NCBI GenBank assembly: GCA_019418305.1
Contig: DYCA01000004.1
Span: forward strand, 1-36,998
Length of the DNA: 36,998 nucleotides
Reading direction: 5' to 3'
DNA from: Clostridiales bacterium
Lineage (GTDB): Bacteria > Bacillota > Clostridia > Oscillospirales > Butyricicoccaceae
The stretch's first letter is position 1, and every line of letters starts with the position of its first letter. Below the pieces are notes generated by a model. That model saw only the letters and a list, made by a program, of their open reading frames with translations, was not told the origin of the DNA and ran no database searches. Positions 6,110 through 14,398 of this stretch are shown piece by piece. The translations under genes were made by a program, and so were the position numbers.

Positions 6110-6147
6110 GGCCGATATACCACAAATGCAGTGATATATCGGCCTTT
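6110..6147 (+). terminator. Integrase terminator
   Basis: A perfect 10-bp stem (6110-6119 with 6135-6144) is followed by TTTCGGTTT, directly after the integrase stop codon. Confidence 0.75.
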
Positions 6148-6232
6148 CGGTTTGTCTGCTTAAAGAACAAATAAAGAACAAGCGCGGGGCGAGCGGGAGC
6201 AATGAACAAACGCAGAACGCAAAAAAGTAAAG

Positions 6233-6268
6233 AAAAAGCACTGATTTCTTACGAAATCAGTGCTTTTT
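6233..6268 (-). terminator. Terminator of tRNA-fMet (bidirectional)
   Basis: A 16-bp perfect stem (6233-6248 with 6253-6268) with loop TTAC/GTAA and T-runs on both strands, just past the 3' end of the tRNA. Its core ATTTC-GTAA-GAAAT is also used after tRNA-Arg at 34322-34355. Confidence 0.8.
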
Positions 6269-6270
6269 AG

Positions 6271-6346
<76 letters not shown>

Positions 6347-6376
6347 ATATAAGACCTTCATTTGAAGTGCTTATAT

Positions 6377-6405
6377 ACTATACCACGGGATATGGTGGTT
6401 GTCAA
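6377..6405 (-). promoter_or_regulatory. tRNA-fMet promoter
   Basis: On the - strand TTGACA (6400-6405), 17-bp spacer, TATAGT (6377-6382), 30 bp ahead of the mature tRNA. Confidence 0.75.
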
Positions 6406-6430
6406 GAGAAAAATGAAAAAATAAGAAAAA

Positions 6431-7993
6431 TTATTGTGACTCCCCGTCCGACTCGCTGCTTTCCGGTGTGTCTGGCACTTCAAACCAGAAGGAAATGCCG
6501 CCCGGCACATTTTCAGCGCCGCAGGAGCCGTGCAGCGTATCGGCAATGGCATGCACCAAAGACAGGCCGATGCCGGTACCGCCTGCTTCACGGGTTCGGG
6601 CGCGGTCGGTACGGTAAAATTTCTCCCAAATTTTCGGAAGCTCTTCTTCCGGCAGGCCCTCGCCTTCATTGAATACAGTCAGCCGGATGCCGGAATCCGT
6701 GCGCGCTGCCGAGATTTCGATATGTCCTCTGTCCACCGTGTAGCGGATTGCATTGGAAAGATAATTCATCAGTACCTGCTCCAATAGGTCGCCGTCTGTG
6801 CGAACCGTGACACAGGTATCTGCAAAATGCACGGTCAAGCCGCGGCTCTCGCAGAGTACCTTCGTCTTTTGAACAGCTTCTGTGCAAAGTTCGTGGATAT
6901 CAATGTCCTCATAGAAGGTTTGCTCAGCGCCCAGTTCCAGCTTGGACAGGTTGAGCAGCTGCATGACCAGCTTGTTCATGCGGTCGGCTTCGTCCGCAAT
7001 GGTGTCGCAGTAAAATTCCCGATCCTCCGGGTCGTCTGCCACGCCGGCGGTCAGGCCCTCTGCATAGCCCTGTATCAACGCGATAGGGGTTTTCAGCTCA
7101 TGCGATACATTGACAATAAATTCGCGCCGCATGCTGTCAATACGCTCTTTCTTTTCGATTTCCTGCGCGAGTTGATCGTTGGACTGCTTGAGTTCCCCGA
7201 TGGTCTGTTCCAGATAGGCGGACAGGCGGTTAAGCGATTGACCGAGGTGGCCGATTTCGTCGCTGCCGCCGGCCGGACACTTGGTCGAGAAATCCAATTC
7301 GCTCATACGGTCGGCAACACCTGCCATATCAATCAGCGGCCGGGTGAACTGACGCGAGATAAAATAGCCGCAAATCAGACAAATAAGCAGCGCACAGCCG
7401 CCCGCAATGAGCAGGAATACCAGATTGAGCGAGGAGTTCTGTTCAATATAGGCATAGGGCATATAGGCAAACAGACAGTTTTCTCCCCGGCTGTCCAGCG
7501 TACCGGCAAGGCACAGGTACTGATCGCCGTCCCACAGCGAAACGTTTAAAAACTGATAGTTATGCTTGACAAGTGTATCCAGATTGACGCTTTGGGCGAT
7601 GGATTGCAGGATGGCATAGCCGCGTCGCTGTTGGTCGAACAAATCAAAATCCGGCAATTGGAAGGTTCCCTGCAAGGAGGATTCGCCGCCGGTCGGGTCA
7701 CCGTTGCCCGGCGAGAAGAAGGAGGAATAGCGCACCGTGCCGTCTGCTGCCACGATGGAGAGACGAATTACGCTCCGGCTTTCATAGTTGTCCAGCACGG
7801 TGGCGATGTCATCCACACTGCCCGTATAGCTGCTGCGGATGCTCTGATAGGCGTCGCGCAATTCATTACGCCGCGTCATCATATAGTAATCCTCGTAGAA
7901 GAACAGATTGAGCAGCAGCAGCATGCCGATAAAGACCAGCGCAACTGCACTGATCGCGGCAAAAAACTTAAACCGGATGGAACCGTGTTTCAT
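6431..7993 (-). CDS. Two-component sensor histidine kinase
   Basis: A 520-aa membrane sensor. TM1 spans residues 10-32, an extracytoplasmic sensor region 33-188, TM2 189-212 and HAMP 213-265 (SRQFTRPLIDMAGVADRMSELDF). The dimerisation domain has the phosphate-accepting His298 (NVSHELKTP). The ATPase domain shows the N box (NYLSNAIRYT) and glycine boxes (NEGEGLP, GGTGIGLSLV). Its ATG lies two bases after the stop of the OmpR-type regulator gene, so both are co-transcribed and form a pair. The signal is unknown. It resembles Clostridia kinases of the VanS/PhoR type, but no target gene is adjacent to identify the response. Confidence 0.93.
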   Translation of the reverse strand: MKHGSIRFKFFAAISAVALVFIGMLLLLNLFFYEDYYMMTRRNELRDAYQSIRSSYTGSVDDIATVLDNYESRSVIRLSIVAADGTVRYSSFFSPGNGDPTGGESSLQGTFQLPDFDLFDQQRRGYAILQSIAQSVNLDTLVKHNYQFLNVSLWDGDQYLCLAGTLDSRGENCLFAYMPYAYIEQNSSLNLVFLLIAGGCALLICLICGYFISRQFTRPLIDMAGVADRMSELDFSTKCPAGGSDEIGHLGQSLNRLSAYLEQTIGELKQSNDQLAQEIEKKERIDSMRREFIVNVSHELKTPIALIQGYAEGLTAGVADDPEDREFYCDTIADEADRMNKLVMQLLNLSKLELGAEQTFYEDIDIHELCTEAVQKTKVLCESRGLTVHFADTCVTVRTDGDLLEQVLMNYLSNAIRYTVDRGHIEISAARTDSGIRLTVFNEGEGLPEEELPKIWEKFYRTDRARTREAGGTGIGLSLVHAIADTLHGSCGAENVPGGISFWFEVPDTPESSESDGESQ

Positions 7994-7995
7994 CT

Positions 7996-8676
7996 TTATC
8001 CCTCAAAACGGTAGCCGTAACCGCGGACGGTGGCAATCATCGAGCCGCAGTCGCCCAGCTTGGCGCGCAGCTTTTTGACATGGGTGTCGACCGTGCGCAG
8101 ATCACCGAAATAGTCGTAGCCCCAGACTGCGTTGAGAATGCTCTCGCGCGACAGGGCAATGGCACGGTTGTTTTTGAAATAGACCAGCAGTTCGTATTCC
8201 TTCGGGGTCAGATCAACCGGGGTATTATTGACCAATACCTCGCGGCGTAGTTCATTGATGGACAGCGCGCCGAACTGCTCGACCGGTGCGGCGGTGCGGC
8301 CTTCTCGTTTCAGTAGAGCGCGCACGCGCGCGGCCAGCACAATGGGGGAAAACGGCTTGGTGACGTAATCATCCGCGCCGTCCTCTAATCCGCGCACCTG
8401 ATCCGCATCCTCCGCGCGGGCGGTCAGCAGCATGACGGGCAGGTGCTTGTCCCCGCGCTCCTGTGCGCGCAGCTCACGCAGCACCTCAAAGCCGTCCATG
8501 CCGGGCATCATCACATCCAGAATGGCAAGATCCAGACTGGGATGCCGGGTTTCCAGTATTTGCATGGCCTCGCGCCCATCGGCGGCCTCCACAATGTTGT
8601 GGCCGTCGCGCTTCAAAAAGTCGCTGACCAGACGGCGAATGCGCGCCTCGTCATCGGCAATCAAAATCGTAGACAT
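7996..8676 (-). CDS. OmpR-family response regulator
   Basis: A 226-aa protein. The receiver domain has acidic residues D8, D9 and the phosphorylated D54 (LDVMMPG), plus the conserved Thr (LLTAR) and Lys (VTKPFSP). The C-terminal winged helix runs from about residue 130 (LTPKEYELLVYFKNNRAIALSRESILNAVWGYDYFGDLRTVDTHVKKLRAKLG ... RGYGYRFEG). I chose ATG 8676; GAGGTGG is 5 bp upstream and an adjacent ATG at 8679 is equally possible. A longer frame to 8742 has no ribosome site. It is the first gene of the operon with the kinase and would bind direct-repeat sites in target promoters. Confidence 0.93.
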   Translation of the reverse strand: MSTILIADDEARIRRLVSDFLKRDGHNIVEAADGREAMQILETRHPSLDLAILDVMMPGMDGFEVLRELRAQERGDKHLPVMLLTARAEDADQVRGLEDGADDYVTKPFSPIVLAARVRALLKREGRTAAPVEQFGALSINELRREVLVNNTPVDLTPKEYELLVYFKNNRAIALSRESILNAVWGYDYFGDLRTVDTHVKKLRAKLGDCGSMIATVRGYGYRFEG

Positions 8677-8804
8677 CATATCCCACCTCTGTGTTGATAT
8701 ATAGCAAAGTATACGGGGAAAGTTTGTCCGTTGTGTGAACAAATAGAAAAGGGATAGAGGATTTCTTGAAATAATGTTGTGTATTCTGGCGGCGCGGCAG
8801 TGGG

Positions 8805-9677
8805 TCAGTCGCCTACGTTTTCCTGCTCCTCCTGCTCCAGCACAAGACGGTACAGCGCATTCTTTTTCACACCGGCCTCGGCGGATACAGCCTTGACTGC
8901 GTCCTTTTGCGTTTCCCCTTGTGCGACACGGCGGCGCACCTCATCTGCGGCAGCTTGCAGACGCGCGTCCGCATCCTCGGGCGTGTCCGGCATATCGGGC
9001 GCGCCCTCGACAATCAGCACAAATTCGCCGCGCGGCGGGGTTTGGTCAAAATACTGCACAGCCTCGGAAAGTGTAAAACGCAGGGTCTCCTCGTGCAGCT
9101 TGGTCAGCTCACGCGAGAGCGAAATGCGGCGCTCGCCGCCGAAGGCTTCCGCGAGGTCGCGCAGCGTGGCGCACAGTTTGTGCGGCGCTTCATAGAAAAT
9201 CATCGTGCGCTTTTCACCTTGGAGTGCGTCCAGATGCTCGCGTCGCGCCTTTTTGTTGACCGACAGAAAGCCTTCGAAGCACCAGCGGCCGGTCGGCAGG
9301 CCGGAAGCCGCCAGCGCGCACACGGCGGCGCAGCAGCCCGGAATCGGGATAACCGGCACGTCATGGGCCGCGCAAAGAGCCACCAAATCCTCACCAGGGT
9401 CGGAGACAGCGGGCGTGCCCGCGTCGGTTACAAGCGCGCAGCTTTCGCCGGCGAGCAGTTTGGCGAGTACTTCCTCGCCGCGTGCGCGGCGGTTGTGCTC
9501 ATAGTAGGAAATCAGCGGCTTTTTGGGCAGCGCGCAGGCGGTCAGCAGCTTTTGGGTGACGCGCGTGTCCTCGGCCGCGATGAAATCCACCGAGGAGAGT
9601 ACCTCGCGCGCACGGGGCGACAAATCGCTGAGGTTGCCGATGGGTGTGGCAACCAGATATAATGCAATTTCACTCAT
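8805..9677 (-). CDS. rsmI: 16S rRNA (cytidine(1402)-2'-O)-methyltransferase
   Basis: A 290-aa protein of the tetrapyrrole-methylase fold, close to the usual RsmI length. Signature segments are LYLVATPIGNLSDLSPRA at the N-terminus, IAAEDTR, YYEHN, LVTDAGTPAVSDPGEDLV, and FYEAPHKLCATLRDL. RsmI 2'-O-methylates C1402 of 16S rRNA in the decoding centre. It begins 20 bp after the stop of the upstream TrmN6-like methyltransferase gene, with an AAGGAAAT ribosome site. The pairing of these two genes is common in Firmicutes (yabB-yabC region). Housekeeping; identification is secure. Confidence 0.95.
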   Translation of the reverse strand: MSEIALYLVATPIGNLSDLSPRAREVLSSVDFIAAEDTRVTQKLLTACALPKKPLISYYEHNRRARGEEVLAKLLAGESCALVTDAGTPAVSDPGEDLVALCAAHDVPVIPIPGCCAAVCALAASGLPTGRWCFEGFLSVNKKARREHLDALQGEKRTMIFYEAPHKLCATLRDLAEAFGGERRISLSRELTKLHEETLRFTLSEAVQYFDQTPPRGEFVLIVEGAPDMPDTPEDADARLQAAADEVRRRVAQGETQKDAVKAVSAEAGVKKNALYRLVLEQEEQENVGD

Positions 9678-9697
9678 TGTAATATTTCCTTAATAAA

Positions 9698-10387
9698 TTA
9701 TTTTCCGTATATTCTTTGGTATTCCTCGCTCTCGACCAGCAGCGGCGGTTCGACGCTCAGGCCCTCCGCGCTGCCGCCCTTACGGCACTCGACCAGCACG
9801 GCGCTGGGCACGGCAGCCGCGTTCTGATGCACAAACCGCAGCCGCTTGGGAACGAGCCGCACGCGGTCGAGCGCTTCGAGCAGCACCCACATCCGTTCCG
9901 GACGGAATACAAAGGCGGCCTTGCCGCCCGTGTGCAGCACAAAGGAAGTGGCGACCGCCACATCCTCCACCGTGCAAGTGCCGTCCTGCCGGGCGGTGCG
10001 TTTTTCGGGGGAGGGAGCGCTTTTTCCCGCCGTGCGGTCAAAATAGGGCGGGTTGCAGATGACATAATCCATGCTGCCGTGCGGAAAAAACGTGCGAATC
10101 GCGCGCAAATCGCCCTGCACGGCGGTAACGCCTACGCCGTTATCCACAATCGAGCGACGGAACAGCGCAAGCGCGTCCTCTTGCAATTCCAGCCCTGTAA
10201 TGCGCAGGTCGGGACGGTAAATCAGCAGTGCGAGTGCGCCCGTGCCGCAGCCGAGGTCGAGCACCTTGGCGTTCCGGCGCGGTTTGGCGAATGCGGAGAG
10301 CAGTACGCTGTCCTGTCCGAGCTTGAAAAAACGGTCGTCCTGCCATAATTTTAGCCCGTTCGGCAGGACTTCGATGGTTTGCGGCAT
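9698..10387 (-). CDS. TrmN6-like tRNA (adenine-N6) methyltransferase
   Basis: A 229-aa class I SAM-dependent methyltransferase. The SAM motif is VLDLGCGTGALAL and the catalytic N6-adenine motif is NPPY (ICNPPYF). The N-terminal PNGLKLWQDDRFFKLGQDSVLLSAF is typical of the YabB/TrmN6 family, which modifies A37 of tRNA1(Val) in E. coli. I chose ATG 10387 because AAGGAGG lies upstream; the frame continues to 10447 only through the terminator of the preceding regulator gene. It forms an operon with rsmI. Exact tRNA specificity in this organism is not known. Confidence 0.88.
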   Translation of the reverse strand: MPQTIEVLPNGLKLWQDDRFFKLGQDSVLLSAFAKPRRNAKVLDLGCGTGALALLIYRPDLRITGLELQEDALALFRRSIVDNGVGVTAVQGDLRAIRTFFPHGSMDYVICNPPYFDRTAGKSAPSPEKRTARQDGTCTVEDVAVATSFVLHTGGKAAFVFRPERMWVLLEALDRVRLVPKRLRFVHQNAAAVPSAVLVECRKGGSAEGLSVEPPLLVESEEYQRIYGK

Positions 10388-10414
10388 GGGTTTTCCTCCT
10401 TGCGGCGTATGCGA

Positions 10415-10440
10415 AAGGCCGGCCTTAACCGGCCGGCCTT
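10415..10440 (-). terminator. Hairpin after the DtxR-type regulator
   Basis: A perfect 10-bp GC-rich stem (10415-10424 with 10431-10440) with a 6-nt loop, between the regulator stop and the TrmN6-like gene. The T-run is short (TTTC), so read-through is possible. Confidence 0.6.
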
Positions 10441-10452
10441 GGGGCACTTGAG

Positions 10453-10836
10453 TTATTGTTCGGCGTCGCCGCGATGCCGGCGCGCGTGCTCTTTGAGCTT
10501 TTCAAAGGTTTCCGTGCTGATGACATGCTCGATGCGGCAGGCGTCTTCGGCTGCGGTTTCGGGCGAAACACCCAGCATGGTCAGCAGCTCGGTCAACACC
10601 GTATGGCGCTCGTAGATGGTTTCCGCGATGTGCAGACCGGATTCCGTCAGACCGAGCAAACCGTTTTGGTCGATGGAAACATAGCCGTTGTCCCGCAGCA
10701 AGCCGACCGCGCGGCTGATGCTCGGCTTGGAAAAACCGGTGTAGTGGGCCACGTCAATCGACCGCACCTGCCCGTTGCGCTGCGTCAGCACGAGAATCGC
10801 TTCCAGATAGTTTTCCGCGCTTTCCTGTATTTTCAC
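10453..10836 (-). CDS. DtxR/MntR-family metal-dependent repressor
   Basis: A 127-aa protein with an N-terminal winged helix (about 1-65; VAHYTGFSKPSISRAVGLLRDNGYVSI) and a dimerisation/metal domain (66-127). It has no C-terminal SH3 domain, as in MntR. The metal-site positions by alignment are Asn9, Glu12, His78, Cys100, Glu103 and His104. The segment DACRIEHVIS resembles DtxR/IdeR (Cys-x-x-Glu-His) rather than MntR, where Glu is found. Iron or manganese sensing is therefore open. The start is a GTG at 10836 with AAAGGAGG upstream. The promoter is TTGCCA (10898-10903) and TAAAAT (10875-10880). No metal transporter is adjacent. Confidence 0.85.
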   Translation of the reverse strand: MKIQESAENYLEAILVLTQRNGQVRSIDVAHYTGFSKPSISRAVGLLRDNGYVSIDQNGLLGLTESGLHIAETIYERHTVLTELLTMLGVSPETAAEDACRIEHVISTETFEKLKEHARRHRGDAEQ

Positions 10837-10874
10837 GGGGGCGGCCTCCTTTGATGCTTAGGGATAATATATTT

Positions 10875-10903
10875 ATTTTAGCATGTCTTACGTTTTTTGG
10901 CAA
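10875..10903 (-). promoter_or_regulatory. Promoter of the DtxR-type regulator
   Basis: On the - strand TTGCCA (10898-10903), 17-bp spacer, TAAAAT (10875-10880). Confidence 0.5.
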
Positions 10904-10961
10904 CAGGAGCGCAGCGGCGGCGGCAAACAAAAACGTCTCTGCGGGGCTTTTCATTTGCTTT

Positions 10962-10977
10962 GCCGCTGTGCTATAAT
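10962..10977 (+). promoter_or_regulatory. -10 region of the CobL-like gene
   Basis: A consensus TATAAT at 10972-10977 with TTTTCA 18 bp upstream. The 16 bases here are identical to those at the yitT promoter on the - strand (16431-16446), an extended -10 context reused in this genome. Confidence 0.55.
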
Positions 10978-11007
10978 AAATTATACGGACAAAAAGGAGT
11001 GACCGCA

Positions 11008-11907
11008 ATGGATAAGCAGATGTTCAACAATACGCAGATTCTCGCTTGGCTGCAATATTTTTCGGAAAACACGCAGGTTGATCTGGAAAAGGTCAAAATT
11101 CTCGACATTACCCGCAAGAACAAAAATCTGATCCCGACCGTGGAATCGAACGACGCGGTGCTTGTATTCACCGAGGCCGGTCATGCAGACATCTTCTATC
11201 GCATGTGGGATGCGGGATTGGGCGAGTGCGATGTGTGGTACAATACCGGCTCCGACCCCTCCGGTCCGATTCAGCACAACAAGCTGCGCGATATGATTAA
11301 CCGCGGCATCAACGCTTCGGCGGCGATGCTGATTCTCAATCCGACCGCGCGCTCGACCTACAAGATCGGTATGCGCAACTCGAGCTTTTCGCGTGGGTCG
11401 ATTCACTATGTCGGCAGCGAGATTCGTGCGGTCATCCTCAACAAAATGCACATCGCAAACGATGATACCGTGTGTATTATCTCAGGCGAGTCAATTGCGG
11501 TCGAGTCCGCGATCATCGCAGGAGAGGGTACGGTCATTGCGGTCGAGTATAACCAGAACGACCGCCGCACGATGGAGGAAAATATCGAGCAGTTCGGTCT
11601 GAACAACATTCAGATTATCGACCATGTGGACGACGAAACGATGAAGAACCTGCCTGTGCCGTCGCTTACCATGCTGGTCGCTTCTGCGAGCATGGAGCAG
11701 GAGATCGAATGCCTGCTGCGCATCAACCCGCACATGGAGTTTGTCATTTATACGCTGGACTTCCGCTGTGCCGCGTCCATCCCGGATTTGTTTGCACGCT
11801 ATGGCATCGGAGAGACCGAGGTCATCCAGATTGCGGTGTCCAAGCTGAGCAGCAAGCATACCTTTGTCACCGAGCCTGCGCCGTGGCTGATTTCGGGCAA
11901 GGCTTGA
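11008..11907 (+). CDS. CobL/CbiET-like protein with degenerate SAM motif
   Basis: A 299-aa protein. The C-terminal half resembles CbiT/CobL precorrin methyltransferases: EIRAVILNKMHIANDDTVCIISGESIAVESAIIAGEGTVIAVEYNQNDRRTMEENIEQFGLNNIQII, ending IQIAVSKLSSKHTF...PAPWLISG. The expected glycine-rich SAM loop (GAGSGS-type) is replaced by SGESIA, so activity is doubtful. The N-terminal half loosely recalls CbiE. No cobalamin genes are nearby. I chose ATG 11008 with AAAAAGGAG upstream. A separate promoter (TATAAT at 10972) drives it; the next gene has its own T-box promoter. It may be a repurposed methyltransferase fold. The family assignment is mine, by eye. Confidence 0.6.
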   Translation: MDKQMFNNTQILAWLQYFSENTQVDLEKVKILDITRKNKNLIPTVESNDAVLVFTEAGHADIFYRMWDAGLGECDVWYNTGSDPSGPIQHNKLRDMINRGINASAAMLILNPTARSTYKIGMRNSSFSRGSIHYVGSEIRAVILNKMHIANDDTVCIISGESIAVESAIIAGEGTVIAVEYNQNDRRTMEENIEQFGLNNIQIIDHVDDETMKNLPVPSLTMLVASASMEQEIECLLRINPHMEFVIYTLDFRCAASIPDLFARYGIGETEVIQIAVSKLSSKHTFVTEPAPWLISGKA

Positions 11908-11951
11908 CGTGTCCGCGCAGGAGAAACAATTGTTTTTGTGCGAAATGCCGA

Positions 11952-11980
11952 TTGACATTGCTCTACCCCTTTATTATAAT
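11952..11980 (+). promoter_or_regulatory. Perfect promoter of the T-box/oxidoreductase operon
   Basis: TTGACA (11952-11957), 17-bp spacer, TATAAT (11975-11980). It starts the T-box leader at about 11987. Confidence 0.8.
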
Positions 11981-11986
11981 AAAGTG

Positions 11987-12255
11987 CAGTTACAACAAAA
12001 CAGCCAAAGATGATGAGGGAGACAGTAGGATCGCATCCCAACGCCGCAGCGAGCCGGGGCATGGTGTAAGCCCGGCGCCAGTAGGACGATGCCGAATATC
12101 ACTCCGGAGTTGCAGCCCGAAACCCTGTGGGGGAGTAGGTGCTGACGGTTTTCCCCGTTACAGGAAGCGCGTATGATGGTATGCAGTAACGGGTGGTTAC
12201 ACGTAAGTTTTCGACAGGCTTTCGTCCCTTTACGGGGACGAAAGCCTTTTTGTTT
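11987..12255 (+). ncRNA. T-box leader, probably isoleucine-responsive
   Basis: It has the T-box order. Stem I carries the AGTA/GAA loop-E pair and the distal GAGCCGGGG...GGTGTAAGCCCGG element. The T-box sequence CGGGTGGTTACACG is at 12190-12203 with tRNA-acceptor-pairing TGGT at 12194-12197. A strong terminator follows. Counting back from the lower stem as in the Trp leader at 32058, the specifier is ATC (12098-12100, Ile, followed by AC). The in-frame alternative directly after GAA is TAT (Tyr). Uncharged tRNA would stabilise the antiterminator and turn on the downstream oxidoreductase genes. Confidence 0.85.
12216..12251 (+). terminator. T-box regulated terminator
   Basis: A 13-bp stem (12216-12228 with 12235-12247) followed by T5. 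Its 5' flank overlaps the region that would pair in the antiterminator. Confidence 0.85.
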
Positions 12256-12317
12256 TCACCCGCGGAAAGCCCCGCGCTTGGATGGACAGGACAAAGAACA
12301 TACGAGGAGGAAACAGC

Positions 12318-12893
12318 ATGAAAAACATGGTGGAGATTCGCTGGCACGGCCGCGGCGGACAGGGCGCCAAGACCGCCTGCCTGCTGTTGGCGGATGCGGC
12401 GTTTGCATCGGGTAAGTATGTGCAGGGCTTTCCCGAATACGGCCCGGAGCGCATGGGCGCGCCGATTACGGCCTATAACCGCATTTCGGACGAGCGGTGC
12501 ACGATTCACTCCAATATCTATGAGCCGGACTACGTCGTGGTCGTCGATGAGACACTTTTGCAGTCGGTCGATGTGACGCACGGACTCAACCCTAAGGGGG
12601 CTATCGTCATCAACACGCACAAGTCGCCCGACGAGGTGCGTCCGCTGCTGCGCGGCTATGAGGGCCGCGTCTATACCATCGACGCGCGCGCGATTTCCGA
12701 GCGCACGCTTGGCAAGTATTTCCCCAACACGCCCATGCTGGCCGCGATTGTTAAGGTCAGCGGTGTGCTCGACCCGTGGCGGTTTCAGTCGGATATGGAG
12801 GTTTCCTTCAAGCATAAGTTTGCGACCAAGCCGCAGGTTATCGCAGGTAATATGGAATGCCTGACCCAGTCTCTCAAGGAGGTGCGCGGATAA
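12318..12893 (+). CDS. 2-oxoacid:ferredoxin oxidoreductase, gamma subunit
   Basis: A 191-aa protein starting MKNMVEIRWHGRGGQGAKTACLLLADAAF, the signature of the gamma (PorC/VorC) subunit, which contributes to CoA binding and complex assembly. It contains GFPEYGPERMGAPITAYNRIS, conserved in this family. It is the first gene of a four-gene gamma-delta-alpha-beta operon, the same order as in the Thermotoga por cluster. Its TAA stop overlaps the ATG of the delta gene (TAATG). GAGGAGG lies 7 bp before the start. Expression is under the T-box just upstream. Substrate (pyruvate or a branched-chain 2-oxoacid) cannot be fixed from sequence; the Ile-type T-box favours a branched-chain link. Confidence 0.9.
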   Translation: MKNMVEIRWHGRGGQGAKTACLLLADAAFASGKYVQGFPEYGPERMGAPITAYNRISDERCTIHSNIYEPDYVVVVDETLLQSVDVTHGLNPKGAIVINTHKSPDEVRPLLRGYEGRVYTIDARAISERTLGKYFPNTPMLAAIVKVSGVLDPWRFQSDMEVSFKHKFATKPQVIAGNMECLTQSLKEVRG

Positions 12894-13198
12894 TGGCAAA
12901 GAGCGCAAAGGATATCAACGAGCAGTCGCCGTGGCAGGATTTGACACCGGGCGGCGAGATTTACGAGGGCGGCACCGCCCGCATGACCATGACCGGTGAG
13001 TGGCGCGCCAACATTCCGGTCTGGCATGAGGAAAAATGCAAACAGTGTCTGCTTTGCGCGCCGTTCTGCCCGGATTCGTCTATTCCGGTGTGCGACGGCA
13101 AGCGCACGGACTTTGATTTTGACCACTGCAAGGGCTGCGGCATCTGCTGGAAGATGTGCCCCTTCGGCGCAATCGACTTTGTGAAGGAGGAAAAGTGA
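12893..13198 (+). CDS. 2-oxoacid:ferredoxin oxidoreductase, delta (ferredoxin) subunit
   Basis: A 101-aa protein with two [4Fe-4S] motifs: CKQCLLCAPFCPD (Cys49, 52, 55, 59) and CKGCGICWKMCPFGAI (Cys79, 82, 85, 89). It passes electrons from the TPP centre of the beta subunit to external ferredoxin. The N-terminal 45 residues (PWQDLTPGGEIYEGGTARMTMTGEWRANIPVW) are the usual PorD extension. It overlaps both neighbours by one base at each end (TAATG and TGATG), a strong sign of translational coupling and fixed subunit ratios. Confidence 0.92.
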   Translation: MAKSAKDINEQSPWQDLTPGGEIYEGGTARMTMTGEWRANIPVWHEEKCKQCLLCAPFCPDSSIPVCDGKRTDFDFDHCKGCGICWKMCPFGAIDFVKEEK

Positions 13199-14397
13199 TG
13201 AGCATTCGAGACCGGCTTTCGGGCAACGAGGCGGTTGCCTATGCCATGCGGCAAATCAATCCGGACGTGTTCGCCGCGTTCCCCATCACGCCCTCGACCG
13301 AGATTCCGCAGTATTTTGCGCAGTATGTGGCGAACGGACAGGTCGATACCGAGTATGTGACGGTCGAGTCCGAGCATTCGTCCATGTCCACCTGCATCGG
13401 CGCGTCGGCGGCGGGGGTGCGTGCGGTCACCGCGACCTCGTCCTGCGGCCTTGCGTATATGTATGAATTGCTGTATGTGGCGGCATCCGCCCGCCTGCCG
13501 ATTACGCTTGCATGCGTCAACCGCGCGCTGACCGGCCCCATCAACATCAACAACGACCATTCGGATTCGATGGGCACGCGCGACGCGGGCTGGATTCAGT
13601 TATACGCTGAGAACAATCAGGAGGCCTACGACAACTATTTGCAGGCGATGCGTATCTCGGAAACGCCCGACGTGCGCCTGCCGATTATGGTCTGTCAGGA
13701 CGGCTTTATCACCTCGCACGCGGTCGAGAACATTCTGCTGGAAGAGGACGAAGCGGTTAAGGCGTTTGTGGGCGAGTATCATCCTGAGCATGCGCTGATC
13801 GGCCGGGAAACACCGCTGGCCGTCGGCCCATACGACGTTTCGCCCTATTACATGGAGCATAAAGTACAGCAGGCCGAGGCGATGAAAAACGCCAAGCGGG
13901 CGATTCTCGATGTTGCAGCGGACTTTGAAAAGACCTTCGGCCGCAAATACGGCTTTTTTGAAGAATACCAGATGGAGGACGCAGAAGTCGCGCTCGTGCT
14001 GATTGGTTCGACCGCGGGCACGGCCAAGGCCTGCATCGACCAGCTGCGCGCGGCGGGCCGCAAGGTGGGCCTTATCAAGATTCGCGTGTTCCGTCCCTTC
14101 CCGGCCGAGGAACTCGCGCAGGCGCTTAGCCATGTCAAGGCGGTTGCCGTCATGGATAAGAGCGAGGGCTTTTCCGCCTGCGGCGGCCCGATTTACGCCG
14201 AGACCTGTGCTGCGTGCTATGATTTGGAAAAGCGTCCGGTGCTGATTGACGTGGTGTACGGTCTGGGCGGCCGTGATGTGGCGACAGAGGATATCGCGCG
14301 GGTGTACGACCACCTGTTCCTGTTGACCGAAAACGGCGGCAAGGGACCGAAATACATCCACATGGGCCAGCGCAGCAGCGAAAAGGAGGTGCTCTGA
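13198..14397 (+). CDS. 2-oxoacid:ferredoxin oxidoreductase, alpha subunit
   Basis: A 399-aa protein of the PorA/VorB type: LSGNEAVAYAMRQINPDVFAAFPITPSTEIPQYFAQ at the N-terminus (pyrimidine-binding transketolase domain), the ESEHSSMSTCIGASAAGVRAVTATSS segment, RALTGPININNDHSDSMGTRD, and a C-terminal domain II (VALVLIGSTAGTAKACIDQLRAAGRKVGLIKIRVFRPFP). It catalyses CoA-dependent oxidative decarboxylation of a 2-oxoacid together with beta. The length is usual for the separate-subunit enzymes. The start overlaps the delta stop (TGATG). The gene family alone does not separate pyruvate from 2-oxoisovalerate enzymes. Confidence 0.92.
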   Translation: MSIRDRLSGNEAVAYAMRQINPDVFAAFPITPSTEIPQYFAQYVANGQVDTEYVTVESEHSSMSTCIGASAAGVRAVTATSSCGLAYMYELLYVAASARLPITLACVNRALTGPININNDHSDSMGTRDAGWIQLYAENNQEAYDNYLQAMRISETPDVRLPIMVCQDGFITSHAVENILLEEDEAVKAFVGEYHPEHALIGRETPLAVGPYDVSPYYMEHKVQQAEAMKNAKRAILDVAADFEKTFGRKYGFFEEYQMEDAEVALVLIGSTAGTAKACIDQLRAAGRKVGLIKIRVFRPFPAEELAQALSHVKAVAVMDKSEGFSACGGPIYAETCAACYDLEKRPVLIDVVYGLGGRDVATEDIARVYDHLFLLTENGGKGPKYIHMGQRSSEKEVL

Positions 14398-14398
14398 C

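Noticed and set aside
11908..11945. Terminator after the CobL-like gene
   Set aside because: Only a short AAACAATTGTTT palindrome within a weak CGCA/TGCG frame; stem too poor to call.
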